Positions 1-7,391 of a DNA stretch of 14,220 nt are shown one piece after another. The notes below the pieces were generated by a model. That model made no database searches. It was not told the origin of the DNA and was given only the letters and a program-made list of their open reading frames with translations. The position numbers and the translations under genes are program-made. Every line of letters begins with the position of its first letter. Position 1 is the stretch's first letter. The stretch covers positions 1-14,220 of the forward strand of contig NZ_JNZO01000061.1 in NCBI RefSeq assembly GCF_000717595.1, read 5' to 3'. The DNA comes from Streptomyces flavochromogenes. Lineage in GTDB: Bacteria; Actinomycetota; Actinomycetes; Streptomycetales; Streptomycetaceae.

Positions 1-168
1 GTGCGGCGCGCACCCGGGTGCCGGTCAGGGCGCGGAAGCCCGGGCCCGGCAACGGGCGCCGTTCCGTTGTGCCCACCCTCCCCCGGACTCCGTCCGGGGA
101 CCCCCACGCCCCAGCGGAACAGCTGCCCACAACGAGGGCGGCGGGGGCCCGGGAGCTGGCCGGGCGGG
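1..168. other. Left-edge region, mostly non-coding
   Basis: Apart from the repeat-like element at 66-133, there is no convincing complete gene. On the minus strand a frame runs off the left edge from a GTG at 76 (through a TTG at about 49). It could be the first codons of the next gene, a plausible place for another sugar or glycosyltransferase gene. However, the only purine-rich stretch (77-84) touches the GTG directly, which is too close for a normal ribosome binding site. I therefore do not call a CDS. Confidence 0.3.
66..133. repeat. 68-bp element with inverted ends, possible dispersed Streptomyces repeat
   Basis: The element begins GTTGTGCCCAC (66-76) and ends GCCCACAAC (125-133), so its outer 6 bp form an inverted pair GTTGTG/CACAAC. 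Inside is a strong hairpin: CCCCGGAC (81-88), loop TCC, GTCCGGGG (92-99). GTTCCG (61-66) and CGGAAC (115-120) form a further inverted pair. It lies 35 bp past the stop codon of the nucleotidyltransferase gene. From memory, similar blocks running from TTGTGCCCACC to CTGCCCACAAC recur between genes in Streptomyces genomes. I cannot confirm copy number from one window. It may also serve as a transcription terminator for the minus-strand genes. Confidence 0.5.
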
Positions 169-1251
169 CTACTGGTCGGAGGAGAAGCGGACCGTGCCGG
201 CCGGGAGGGTGGCGTTGCACCAGATTCTTATGCCGTCGCGGAGTTCGTTGTCGGGGCCCACCTGCGCGCCGTCGCCGATCACCGCGCCCGTCAGGACCGT
301 GCGCGCGCCGATGCGGGCGCCCGCGCCGATCAGGGAATCGGTGACCACCGCGCCCGGTTCGACGACCGCGCCGGCCAGCAGCGTGGAGCCCGTTATGCGG
401 GCGCCCTCGCCGACGACCGCGTCCGCGCCGACGACGGTGCCGCCGGTCAGCTTGGCGTCCGGGGCGACGCGGGCCGACGGGAGGACCAGGCGGTCGCCGC
501 AGCGGCCCGGGACGGCCGGGGAGGGCGCGCGGCCCAGGACCAGGTCGGCGGAGCCACGGACGAAGGCCTGCGGGGTGCCGAGGTCCAGCCAGTACGTGGA
601 GTCGACCATGCCCTGGAGGTGGGCGCCGGAGGCGAGGAGTTCCGGGAAGGTCTCGCGTTCGACCGAGACGGGGCGGCCGGCCGGGATCCTGTCGATGACC
701 GAGCGCCGGAACACGTAGGCGCCGGCGTTGATCTGGTCGGTGACGATCTCCTCGGGCGTCTGAGGCTTCTCCAGGAAGGCCGTGACGCGGCCGGTGGCGT
801 CCGTGGGGACCAGGCCGAAGGCGCGCGGGTCCTCGACCCGGGTGAGGTGCAGCGAGACGTCCGCGCCGGAGGAGGAGTGGGTGGCGACGAGGGCCTGGAT
901 GTCGAGGCCCGTGAGGATGTCCCCGTTGAAGATGAGGACCGGGTCGTCGGGGCCCGAGTGCAGCCGCGAGGCGACGTTGCGTATCGCGCCGCCGGTGCCC
1001 AGCGGCTCTTCCTCGGTGACGTACTCCAGGCTCAGGCCGAGCGCCGAGCCGTCACCGAAGTGCGGCTCGAAGACCTCGGCCAGGTAGGAGGTGGCGAGCA
1101 CGATGTGCTCGACGCCGGCGGCACGGGCGCGGGCCAGCTGGTGCGTCAGGAAGGGGACGCCGGCCGCCGGAACCATGGGCTTGGGCGTGTTGACCGTGAG
1201 CGGTCGCAGCCGTGTTCCCTTGCCACCGACCAGGAGGATCGCTTCTGTCAC
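169..1251 (-). CDS. manC: NDP-sugar nucleotidyltransferase, probable mannose-1-phosphate guanylyltransferase
   Basis: 360 aa, GTG start, TAG stop. The N-terminal Rossmann-like nucleotidyltransferase domain (about 1-235) carries the signature LLVGGKGTRLRPLT (6-19) followed by NTPKPMVP (21-28). It also has FNGDI (108-112, the metal-binding Asp region), FLEKP (159-163) and INAGAYVF (174-181). The C-terminal part (about 262-342) has the hexapeptide pattern of a left-handed beta-helix. This two-domain plan fits GDP-mannose pyrophosphorylases of the Rv3264c/SCO3039 type (recalled). The reaction would be mannose-1-phosphate + GTP to GDP-mannose + PPi in the cytosol, feeding mannosylated lipids, proteins and wall polymers. 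Sugar and nucleotide specificity cannot be read from sequence; glucose-1-phosphate thymidylyl- or uridylyltransferase remains possible. It lies 104 bp downstream of the amidase in the same direction. A weak AGGAAG (1265-1270) is about 13 nt upstream of the start. Confidence 0.85.
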   Translation of the reverse strand: MTEAILLVGGKGTRLRPLTVNTPKPMVPAAGVPFLTHQLARARAAGVEHIVLATSYLAEVFEPHFGDGSALGLSLEYVTEEEPLGTGGAIRNVASRLHSGPDDPVLIFNGDILTGLDIQALVATHSSSGADVSLHLTRVEDPRAFGLVPTDATGRVTAFLEKPQTPEEIVTDQINAGAYVFRRSVIDRIPAGRPVSVERETFPELLASGAHLQGMVDSTYWLDLGTPQAFVRGSADLVLGRAPSPAVPGRCGDRLVLPSARVAPDAKLTGGTVVGADAVVGEGARITGSTLLAGAVVEPGAVVTDSLIGAGARIGARTVLTGAVIGDGAQVGPDNELRDGIRIWCNATLPAGTVRFSSDQ

Positions 1252-1314
1252 CTTGTCGTCTCTGCTTCCTGTTCGGGGCCGGTCAGCTCGCCCGTCCCGG
1301 TCGTCCGTGCGATG

Positions 1315-1324
1315 TGACCGGTCA
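1315..1324. promoter_or_regulatory. 10-bp palindrome between amidase and nucleotidyltransferase genes
   Basis: TGACCGGTCA is a perfect palindrome lying 63 bp upstream of the nucleotidyltransferase start. On the minus strand CTGACCGG occurs here and again at about 1278-1285, nearer the gene. The 104-bp gap has no obvious terminator for the amidase, so readthrough is possible. The palindrome could be an operator for separate expression. This is a pattern observation only; no known regulator is assigned. Confidence 0.25.
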
Positions 1325-1355
1325 GTTTAGGCAGATGGTTGCCCGGATGCCCCCA

Positions 1356-2894
1356 TCAGCTCCTTCCCTGGTACTTCGCGGAGCTCGTGCGGGCCGTGCC
1401 GAGCTTGCCGTACAGCCGTGCTCCGGGGCACTCCGTCGCGAACCCGTCGCGGTGTCCCGCGATGGAGTTGAACTTGACCGTGCTGCCCTTCTTGTACAGG
1501 TTTCCGCCGCCGGAGACGAGGTACGCGGAGCCCTTCGGGTTGACCCCGTGGAGCCCGAGCTTCCAGGCCGTCAGGCGGGCGACGGCGGTCACGACGGCGG
1601 CCGGCGGGGTGCTCTTGGTGAACGTGCCGAGGACGGCGATGCCCATGCTGTTGGTGTTGAAGCCGAGGGTGTGCGCGCCGAGGACCGGCTTGGCCACTCC
1701 CCCGGCCCGGCCTTCGTAGATGTTTCCGCACTTGTCGACGGCGAAGTTGTAGCCGAAGTCTCGCCATCCACTGCTCTGGACGTGGTAGCGGTAGATACTG
1801 CGCAGAACGGAGGGGGCCTGTGCGCAGGTGTAGTTGTTGCCGGTGGCGCTGTGGTGCACGAAGGCGGCCTTGATGCTCTTCGTGTAGACGAAGCCCTTCT
1901 CGCGGATGCTCTCGTCCGCGCCCCACCCCTTGCGGGTGATGATCTTGGGCCGGGGACCGATGTACGGCTTCGCGGCGGCCACCTCGTCGGGGGCCTGGGC
2001 CTCGGCAGGGGCCTGCGCCTCGTCCGGCACGGCCTGGGGGGCCGGCGGGGCCATCGCCTCCGGCGCCCTCGGCACGTTCGGCGTGTACGGAAGCGTGAGC
2101 TCCGTCGCTTCCTTCGACAGGGCCGGGATCCAGGCGGCGCCGTACGGGGCGAGCTGGGCGTTCACCCCGCTCACCGCCGCCTCCGCCGCGTTCAGGCCGG
2201 CCAGGGTCAGCGAGGCCGCCGCCGTGCGGGACCACGAGGCCGCCGTCACCGCCGAGGCCGTCGTGGCCGTCGTGGCGTCGGTCACGGTGGTCGCGGCCGT
2301 CGGGTCCTGGCCCGGGTCCTGGGCCGGAGCCTCGCCCGGGGCCTCGCCCGGGTCGACCAGTTCCAGTCGCAGGCCTTCGGGGAGCGGTTCGTCCCCCCGT
2401 ACCCGGATCTCCACGCCGTCCGAGTCGCCCACCCACAGCGGGGCCGTGGAGCCCTTCAGCGCCCGTCCGTGGCCTTCCGCGGTGTCCGGGTCGGCGCCGT
2501 GTTCGTCGTTGTGGGTCTCGACGTCCTGCCACTCCGACCAGGCGCCGCCGCCGGTGGCCCGGGTGCGGACCTGCACGACGCCGTGCAGGGCGGCCGCCGG
2601 GTCGTCCCACACGACACCGACGAGCGAGAAGGGCCTGACGTCGCGTCGGGCGAGTCCCTGGACGTCGGCGTCGTCCGTCCCGCCGCCCAGCGCCCGGTCG
2701 CTGTCGTCCAGTGGCTCCAGTGGCAGGGACTGGGTGGCGCCGGGCAGTTCGGGCGCGGGTGGCTGCGCGGAGGCCGCCGGTGGCAGCCCGAGCGCCGAGG
2801 GCACCGCGGCCGCCGCGGGTGCGGCGAGAGAGACCGGCAGGGCGAGGACCGTCGCGCAGGTCACGGCGATCGAGGAGGCGAGTGAGCAACGCAT
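1356..2894 (-). CDS. Secreted N-acetylmuramoyl-L-alanine amidase with PGRP (Amidase_2) domain
   Basis: 512 aa. The start at 2894 (ATG) opens a clear signal peptide: MRC, hydrophobic core about 5-25, then AAPAAAA with predicted cleavage near residue 30. Residues about 80-180 form the beta-rich region often found before PGRP domains in actinobacteria (VRTRATGGGAWSEW, PLWVGDSDGVEIRV). A low-complexity Ala/Pro/Gln/Thr linker covers about 183-308. The PGRP domain is about 315-495: RKGWGADES, then FVHHSA (zinc ligand H347), GYNFAVD (Y382), and GHRDGFATECPG (ligands H481 and C489). These match the His-His-Cys zinc site and Tyr of T7-lysozyme-like amidases. C357 and C389 may form a disulfide. The expected reaction is cleavage of the MurNAc-L-Ala bond outside the cell, in wall turnover or remodelling. 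The gene is divergent from the TIGR03089 gene; the nucleotidyltransferase follows in the same direction. An in-frame extension to 3107 is rejected because it overlaps the TIGR03089 gene and buries the signal peptide. Confidence 0.92.
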   Translation of the reverse strand: MRCSLASSIAVTCATVLALPVSLAAPAAAAVPSALGLPPAASAQPPAPELPGATQSLPLEPLDDSDRALGGGTDDADVQGLARRDVRPFSLVGVVWDDPAAALHGVVQVRTRATGGGAWSEWQDVETHNDEHGADPDTAEGHGRALKGSTAPLWVGDSDGVEIRVRGDEPLPEGLRLELVDPGEAPGEAPAQDPGQDPTAATTVTDATTATTASAVTAASWSRTAAASLTLAGLNAAEAAVSGVNAQLAPYGAAWIPALSKEATELTLPYTPNVPRAPEAMAPPAPQAVPDEAQAPAEAQAPDEVAAAKPYIGPRPKIITRKGWGADESIREKGFVYTKSIKAAFVHHSATGNNYTCAQAPSVLRSIYRYHVQSSGWRDFGYNFAVDKCGNIYEGRAGGVAKPVLGAHTLGFNTNSMGIAVLGTFTKSTPPAAVVTAVARLTAWKLGLHGVNPKGSAYLVSGGGNLYKKGSTVKFNSIAGHRDGFATECPGARLYGKLGTARTSSAKYQGRS

Positions 2895-2900
2895 GGGCCG

Positions 2901-2906
2901 ATCGTG
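2901..2906 (-). promoter_or_regulatory. Candidate -10 element of the amidase gene, leaderless
   Basis: Reading the minus strand, CACGAT is followed by six bases (CGGCCC) and then the ATG at 2894. A transcript would start at or next to the A of the ATG. There is no purine-rich ribosome binding site ahead of the ATG, which fits a leaderless mRNA. GGAAC (2921-2925 on the minus strand) lies upstream and is also the -35 core of SigE-like ECF sigma factors. Its spacing to CGATC is 16 bp, so a cell-envelope-stress promoter is an alternative reading. Neither is proven. Confidence 0.35.
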
Positions 2907-3017
2907 CGTACCCCGGGGCCGTTCCGCGCGTCGGGAACCCGCCGGGAAAATGACACCCCGTCGGGCCGTCCGGTGGACGGCGTCACCGGTACGGCGGACC
3001 CCGCGCGGCGGCGCGCG

Positions 3018-3023
3018 TACGCT
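3018..3023 (+). promoter_or_regulatory. Candidate -10 element of the TIGR03089 gene, leaderless
   Basis: TACGCT fits the TANNNT -10 pattern and is followed by seven bases (GTCCGGC) before the GTG at 3031. This puts the transcription start at the first base of the start codon. No Shine-Dalgarno-like sequence lies in the preceding 20 bases. No good -35 hexamer is visible at 17-18 bp. Confidence 0.45.
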
Positions 3024-3030
3024 GTCCGGC

Positions 3031-3783
3031 GTGAACGCCAGCGACCGCACCCCCGCCGACCTGCTGCGATCCGCGCTCGCCGCGGACCCCGCCCGCCCCT
3101 TGGTCACCTTCTACGACGATGCCACCGGTGAGCGGGTGGAATTGTCCGTCGCCACCTTCGCCAATTGGGTGGCGAAGACGGCGAACCTGCTCCAGGGCGA
3201 GCTGTCCGCCGAGCCCGGCGACCGGCTCGCGCTGCTGCTGCCCGCTCACTGGCAGACGGCCGTCTGGCTGCTGGCCTGCTCGTCCGTCGGCGTGACCGCG
3301 GAGGTGGGCGGCGACCCGGCCGCCGCGGACCTGGTGGTCGCGGGGCCGGACACGCTGGAGGCGGGTCTCGCCTGTTCCGGGGAGCGGATCGCGCTCTCCC
3401 TCGCCCCGCTGGGCCGCCGCTTCCCCGCCGCGCCCGCCGGGTACGCGGACTACGCGGTGGAGGTGCCGAGCCAGGGCGACCGGTTCGCCCCGTTCGTTCC
3501 GGTCGACCCGGGCGCGCCCGCGCTCGTCGTCGACGGTACGGAACGCGGCGGCGCCCAGATCGTCGAGCAGGCCCGCGCGGACGCGGAGGCCCTCGGCCTC
3601 ACCCCCGGCACCCGGCTGCTCTCCGGGCTCGGTTACGGCGACTGGAAGGGTCTCTCGACGGGCCTGTACGCCCCGCTCGCGGCCGGCGGCTCCGTGGTCC
3701 TCTGCCGGAACCTGGACCAGCTGACGCCCGAGTCCCTGGCCAAGCGCGTGGAGAGCGAGCGGGTGGCCACCACGGCGGTCTGA
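3031..3783 (+). CDS. TIGR03089 family protein (truncated AMP-binding-like)
   Basis: 250 aa, GTG start, TGA stop. The sequence resembles only the N-terminal part of adenylate-forming (AMP-binding) enzymes: FYDDATGERVELSVATFANWV (27-47) and GDRLALLLPAHWQTAVWLLA (63-82). The later YAPLAAGGSVVL (213-224) fits the same fold. The ATP-binding P-loop normally written as TSGTTGxPKG is replaced by VDGTERGG (167-174), and the C-terminal lid domain is absent. Adenylation activity is therefore unlikely. TIGR03089 is, from recalled knowledge, an actinobacterial family present once per genome with unknown function. Its repeated location next to LCP genes (compare Rv3267-Rv3268, recalled) suggests an envelope-related role, but that is inference. 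The 305-bp gap before LCP1 argues against tight co-transcription. Confidence 0.85.
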   Translation: MNASDRTPADLLRSALAADPARPLVTFYDDATGERVELSVATFANWVAKTANLLQGELSAEPGDRLALLLPAHWQTAVWLLACSSVGVTAEVGGDPAAADLVVAGPDTLEAGLACSGERIALSLAPLGRRFPAAPAGYADYAVEVPSQGDRFAPFVPVDPGAPALVVDGTERGGAQIVEQARADAEALGLTPGTRLLSGLGYGDWKGLSTGLYAPLAAGGSVVLCRNLDQLTPESLAKRVESERVATTAV

Positions 3784-4088
3784 GCCGCGCCCGCCGAACC
3801 CGCCTCCGCCCTCCCGCCCCGCAGGCGCTCACCTCACCCCGGCCGAGCGCCTTGTCAGGCTCCTCCGGCATCGGCCCCCACCGTCCCGGGCGCCGGATGA
3901 CCGCCGACACCCCCTCGTTCGGCCTAGCACCGCGCCGAGTCCCCGCGTCCCCGGGCCCCGTCCGGTACATGATCGGCCAGGGGGAGAGTCGACTCCTTCC
4001 GCACAACCATGCGTGGGGTTCGGCCGTCTCCTTCTACGACCGGCGGCCGCCCGGCGCGCCGCCGACGCCATGAAGGACGGACTCAGAC
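3784..4088 (+). other. 305-bp intergenic region upstream of LCP1
   Basis: No supportable gene is present; the long frames crossing it run through neighbouring genes on other frames. There is a perfect 10-bp palindrome GAGTCGACTC (3986-3995), about 95 bp before the LCP1 start. No clean hairpin terminator follows the TIGR03089 stop. AAGGA (4073-4077) lies 11 nt before the LCP1 GTG and is its likely ribosome binding site, so LCP1 is probably not leaderless and its promoter should lie further upstream. I could not place a convincing -35/-10 pair. Confidence 0.4.
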
Positions 4089-5318
4089 GTGACGGACCGT
4101 GCGGGTACGCCCGCCGAACCGGATCCCCCGGCAACGGAGGGCACCGCGACGGAGGGCACGGCTCCCGGGGCTCCGGAGGAGCCGCGCCGCCGACGCCACT
4201 GGCTGCGGTGGACGGCACTCGGCGTCTCGCTCGTGGTGCTGGCCGCGGCCGGGGTCGGCTGGTGGTTCTACCGCAAGCTCGACGGCAACATCACGACGGA
4301 CACCACCGCCGCCGCCGAGCTCCGGAGGTACGAGAAGGAGCGCCCGCCCGCGGTCGCCTCGGCCGCCCGGAACATCCTGCTCATCGGCTCGGACACCCGG
4401 TCGGGCGAGGGGAACCGGAAGTACGGCAAGGACGAGGGCACCCAGCGCTCGGACACGACGATCCTGCTGCACCTGTCGGCGGGGAAGAAGAGCGCGACGG
4501 CCGTCTCGCTCCCCCGCGACCTGATGGTGACGATCCCGAGCTGCCGCAGGGCGGACGGGACGCGGACCCGTGAGCAGTTCGCGCAGTTCAACTGGGCCTT
4601 CGAGTTCGGCGGTACGGCGTGCACGATCCGTACCGTCGAGAAGCTGACCGGGATCCGGGTGGACCACCACATGGTGATCGACTTCCGGGGCTTCAAGAAG
4701 ATGGTGGACGCCGTCGACGGCGTGGAGGTCTGCCTCAAGGAGCCGGTGAACGACCCGGCCGCGAAGCTGAAGCTGCCCGCGGGGCGCCAGACCCTCCACG
4801 GGGAGCAGGCCCTCGGCTTCGTACGGGCCCGGAAGTCGATCGGCAACGGCAGCGACACCGAGCGCATGGACCGCCAGCAGCAGTTCCTCGGCGCCCTGGT
4901 CAGCAAGGTGCAGAGCGACGGGGTGCTGCTGAACCCGACCAAGCTCTATCCGGTCCTGGACGCGGCCACCAAGGCGATCACGACCGACCAGGGGCTCGAC
5001 TCGCTGCGCGCCCTGTACGACCTGGCGCGTTCGATGCGGGCCATCCCGACCGAGAAGGTGCAGTTCCTCACGGTCCCCCGGCGCCCGTACGCGTACAACG
5101 CGAACCGGGATGAACTGGTACAGCCGGCGGCGAGTCAACTCTTCAAGCAGCTGCGGGAGGACCGGGCCGTCGTGGTGACCCCGGGCGACGAGAAGAAGGA
5201 CGGGACGGGAACGCGCGGGAACGGGACGGACGGGAAGCCCGACGACGCCGACACCCCGGCTCCCTCCGTGACGCCGACCTTCACGGGGCGCAGCGCAGCG
5301 GAAGGGGTGTGCTCCTAG
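4089..5318 (+). CDS. LCP1: LytR-CpsA-Psr family glycopolymer phosphotransferase
   Basis: 409 aa, GTG start preceded by AAGGA. A charged cytoplasmic tail (1-40, with RRRR at 33-36) leads into one transmembrane segment (about 41-60), then an extracytoplasmic LCP domain (about 92-320). Active-site motifs are present: GSDTR (D102, R104), RSDTTILL, SLPRD (R143), TIRTVEKLTG, FVRARK (R246, R248) and DTERMDRQQ (D256, R259, Q263). These correspond to residues that bind the polyprenyl-pyrophosphate substrate in characterised LCP proteins. The family transfers lipid-linked wall glycopolymers to the peptidoglycan MurNAc. There is no LytR_C domain; instead a hydrophilic Gly/Lys/Asp/Thr tail (365-405) ends in C408. 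Cysteines are C152, C178, C215 and C408. LDGNI just after the membrane segment is shared with LCP2 (LNGNI in LCP3), suggesting that LCP1-3 arose by duplication. Confidence 0.93.
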   Translation: MTDRAGTPAEPDPPATEGTATEGTAPGAPEEPRRRRHWLRWTALGVSLVVLAAAGVGWWFYRKLDGNITTDTTAAAELRRYEKERPPAVASAARNILLIGSDTRSGEGNRKYGKDEGTQRSDTTILLHLSAGKKSATAVSLPRDLMVTIPSCRRADGTRTREQFAQFNWAFEFGGTACTIRTVEKLTGIRVDHHMVIDFRGFKKMVDAVDGVEVCLKEPVNDPAAKLKLPAGRQTLHGEQALGFVRARKSIGNGSDTERMDRQQQFLGALVSKVQSDGVLLNPTKLYPVLDAATKAITTDQGLDSLRALYDLARSMRAIPTEKVQFLTVPRRPYAYNANRDELVQPAASQLFKQLREDRAVVVTPGDEKKDGTGTRGNGTDGKPDDADTPAPSVTPTFTGRSAAEGVCS

Positions 5319-5445
5319 CACGACCACCGGAGGGGGCCGCGGGGGCGGTGAGTAAAGGGCACACCAAGGGGAGGGTCGGGAGGGATGAGGTTTGAGCAAA
5401 TTGCCCGGTTGTAAGGGGCGTGGAATTTGTCACGCGCGTCGCCCC

Positions 5446-5468
5446 GCGCTGAACTGGGCGGATAGTGT
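5446..5468 (+). promoter_or_regulatory. Candidate promoter element upstream of LCP2
   Basis: The 268-bp gap between LCP1 and LCP2 contains a conspicuously AT-rich patch (5385-5435) for this GC-rich genome. It is followed by GCGCTGA (5446-5452), 10 bp, then the -10-like TAGTGT (5463-5468). A near-identical arrangement, GCGCTGA with 11 bp and TACCGT, stands upstream of LCP4. TGTCACGCG (5428-5436) and TGTGACGCG (5466-5474) form a near-direct repeat spanning the element. Another possible pair is TTGCCC (5401-5406), 16 bp, GAATTT (5423-5428). The long leader suggests LCP2 has its own regulated promoter. The exact start site is unknown. Confidence 0.35.
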
Positions 5469-5586
5469 GACGCGATCCGGTGCACCCCGACCGCGTGGTC
5501 GCACTCACCAAGGATCGAACGACCGAGAGAGCGGCGCCCAGTGGGGGAGGCGCCTCGCGTGGCACCGACGGAGGACTCGAGTAACC

Positions 5587-7341
5587 GTGGACGCGCACAG
5601 CCGTGGACGGGCGGACGAGATCGACCCCGCCGACCAGTGGGTACTCAACCCGCAGACGGGCAACTACGAACTGCGACTGGACCACTCCGCTGGGCAGTCA
5701 CAGCCGCAGGCGCCGTCCGGGCCTCGTAGATCCACCGTTCCCGCTCCCACGTCGCGCGACACCTCCGCCGACCCGTCCGTCGACTCCCCCGCCGAGGCGC
5801 CCGTGCCCGGCCAGCGCCGTCGGCGGGTCTCCGAGCCGGGCGGCGGCCGGGACAAGGAGTCGCCCGCGAGCCGCCGCAAGCGCAAGCAGGGCGCGTCCCG
5901 CAAGAAGAAGGTCCTGCTGTGGACCGGCGGCACGATGGCGTTCATCCTCGTCGGCGGCGCGACCGGCGCGTACCTGCTCTACAACAAGCTCGACGGGAAC
6001 ATCGACGTCGTCGACCCCGTGGGCCCGAAGAGCCAGGGCTTCCGCAAGGGCGAGGCCTTCAACATCCTGATCATCGGTACCGACAAGCGGACCGGCGAGG
6101 GCAACTCGGGCTACGGCGACAACAACAGCCCCGGCCACGCGGACACCACGATCCTCTTCCACGTCTCCAAGGACCGGACGAACGCCACGGCGCTCTCCAT
6201 CCCGCGCGACCTGATGACGACGATCCCCGAGTGCCAGACGCGTCAGCCGGACGGCCGGATCCTCACGATTCCCGGCCAGCGGCAGGCCCGCTTCAACGTG
6301 AGCCTCGGCCAGGACGGCCGCGACCCCGGCTGCACCATGCGTACGGTCAAGGAGCTGACCGGCCTGACCGTCGACCACTTCATGATGGTCGACTTCAACG
6401 CCGTCAAGGAGCTGACCACGGCCGTCGGCGGCGTGAAGGTCTGCGTGGAGAAGGCCGTCGACGACCCCAAGTCGCATCTGAAGCTGCCGGCCGGCGAGTC
6501 GGTCATCGAGGGCGAGAAAGCGCTCGCCTTCGTCCGCACCCGCTCCAGCTTCGGCAACAAGAGCGACCTGGACCGGATCAAGGTCCAGCAGCAGTTCCTC
6601 GGCTCGATGATCCGGCAGATGAAGTCGAACGAGACGCTCACCAGCCCGACGAAGCTGTACGACCTCGCCGAGGCGGCGACGGACGCGCTCACCGTCGACA
6701 AGGGCATAGGGTCCCTCGGCAAGCTCCAGGACCTGGCCGGGGAGCTCTCCGGGATCGACACGAAGAACATCGCGTTCGCGACCCTCCCGGTCATCGACAA
6801 CCCGGACGAGCCCAAGCCGATCACCGTGGTGCCGCACCCGACGCAGGCACCCCAGCTCTTCGCCGCGATGCAGGCCGACACCTCGCTCACCGAGGTCAAG
6901 AAGAAGCAGCAGGACGCCAAGAACGCCCAGGCGCAGGCCCAGGCGAAGCTCCTCCAGGGCGCGCGCGCCGAGGCCGTCGACGTACGCGTCGACGTCTTCA
7001 ACGGCAGCGGCATCCAGGGCGCGGCCCAGTCGACCATCAACTGGCTGCAGAACGAGGAAGGCGTCACCCGCTCCACCAACAAGAGCAACGCCCCCGAGAA
7101 GGCGGCGAAGACGACGCTCACCTACGCACCGAACCAGGCCGATCAGGCCCGCAAGCTCGCGGACATGATGGGGCTGGCCGCCACGGCTCTCAAGCCGGGC
7201 ACGCAGGACGCCGGGGTACGCGAGCCCATGACGCTCGTTCTCGGTGCCGACTTCAAGGGCGCGGGGGTGCCCATCAACGGTCCGGTGAAGGCGCCGGACG
7301 TCGAGAAGGTACAAGCTGACAAGCAGGTGTGCGCCAAGTAG
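5587..7341 (+). CDS. LCP2: LytR-CpsA-Psr family protein with C-terminal LytR_C domain
   Basis: 584 aa. The GTG at 5587 is chosen because coding-like sequence begins there (DAHSRGRADEIDPADQWVL) and GGAGG (5570-5574) lies 12 nt upstream. The open frame extends back to 5392, but that part overlaps the promoter-like AT-rich region. Order: cytoplasmic tail (1-107, Pro/Arg/Lys-rich towards the membrane), transmembrane helix (about 109-132), LCP domain (about 157-400), a Lys/Gln/Ala-rich helical linker (about 435-460) and LytR_C domain (about 464-558). Active-site residues kept: D166, R168, R207 (SIPRD), R317 and R319 (FVRTR), D327, R330, Q334. Cysteines are C216, C249, C286 and C582, the last three residues from the C-terminus. 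LCP3 follows after 50 bp, so the two are probably co-transcribed. Expected role: attaching a lipid-linked glycopolymer to peptidoglycan outside the membrane. Confidence 0.93.
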   Translation: MDAHSRGRADEIDPADQWVLNPQTGNYELRLDHSAGQSQPQAPSGPRRSTVPAPTSRDTSADPSVDSPAEAPVPGQRRRRVSEPGGGRDKESPASRRKRKQGASRKKKVLLWTGGTMAFILVGGATGAYLLYNKLDGNIDVVDPVGPKSQGFRKGEAFNILIIGTDKRTGEGNSGYGDNNSPGHADTTILFHVSKDRTNATALSIPRDLMTTIPECQTRQPDGRILTIPGQRQARFNVSLGQDGRDPGCTMRTVKELTGLTVDHFMMVDFNAVKELTTAVGGVKVCVEKAVDDPKSHLKLPAGESVIEGEKALAFVRTRSSFGNKSDLDRIKVQQQFLGSMIRQMKSNETLTSPTKLYDLAEAATDALTVDKGIGSLGKLQDLAGELSGIDTKNIAFATLPVIDNPDEPKPITVVPHPTQAPQLFAAMQADTSLTEVKKKQQDAKNAQAQAQAKLLQGARAEAVDVRVDVFNGSGIQGAAQSTINWLQNEEGVTRSTNKSNAPEKAAKTTLTYAPNQADQARKLADMMGLAATALKPGTQDAGVREPMTLVLGADFKGAGVPINGPVKAPDVEKVQADKQVCAK

Positions 7342-7378
7342 TCCGGAAACACCGGGACTTGGCGCGCTCCTGACTGAC

Positions 7379-7385
7379 GAGGGGA
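7379..7385 (+). promoter_or_regulatory. Ribosome binding site of LCP3
   Basis: GAGGGGA sits 6 nt before the GTG at 7392. It supports that start and translation of LCP3 from a message shared with LCP2. Confidence 0.6.
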
Positions 7386-7391
7386 CCTGGG

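Noticed and set aside
1..1317. Plus-strand 438-aa open frame opposite the nucleotidyltransferase gene
   Set aside because: Its protein is Arg/Asp/Gly-rich without any recognisable motif, and the minus-strand frame encodes a well-conserved enzyme. It is a high-GC antisense artefact.
1906..3030. Upstream extension of the TIGR03089 frame
   Set aside because: The extra 375 residues are antisense to the amidase gene and low-complexity; family-like sequence starts at the GTG at 3031.
2895..3107. N-terminal extension of the amidase to 3107
   Set aside because: It overlaps the divergent TIGR03089 gene and its promoter and would place 71 Arg-rich residues before a clear signal peptide.
3829..4218. 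Small minus-strand ORF across the gap before LCP1
   Set aside because: It is Arg/Pro-rich with no motif or ribosome binding site, and it overlaps the LCP1 coding region.
4083..5399. Minus-strand 438-aa open frame opposite LCP1
   Set aside because: It is antisense to a gene with all LCP motifs and has no domain signal of its own.
5392..5586. Extension of LCP2 to an earlier TTG start
   Set aside because: The extension crosses an AT-rich, promoter-like region and gives non-conserved sequence; GGAGG precedes the GTG at 5587.
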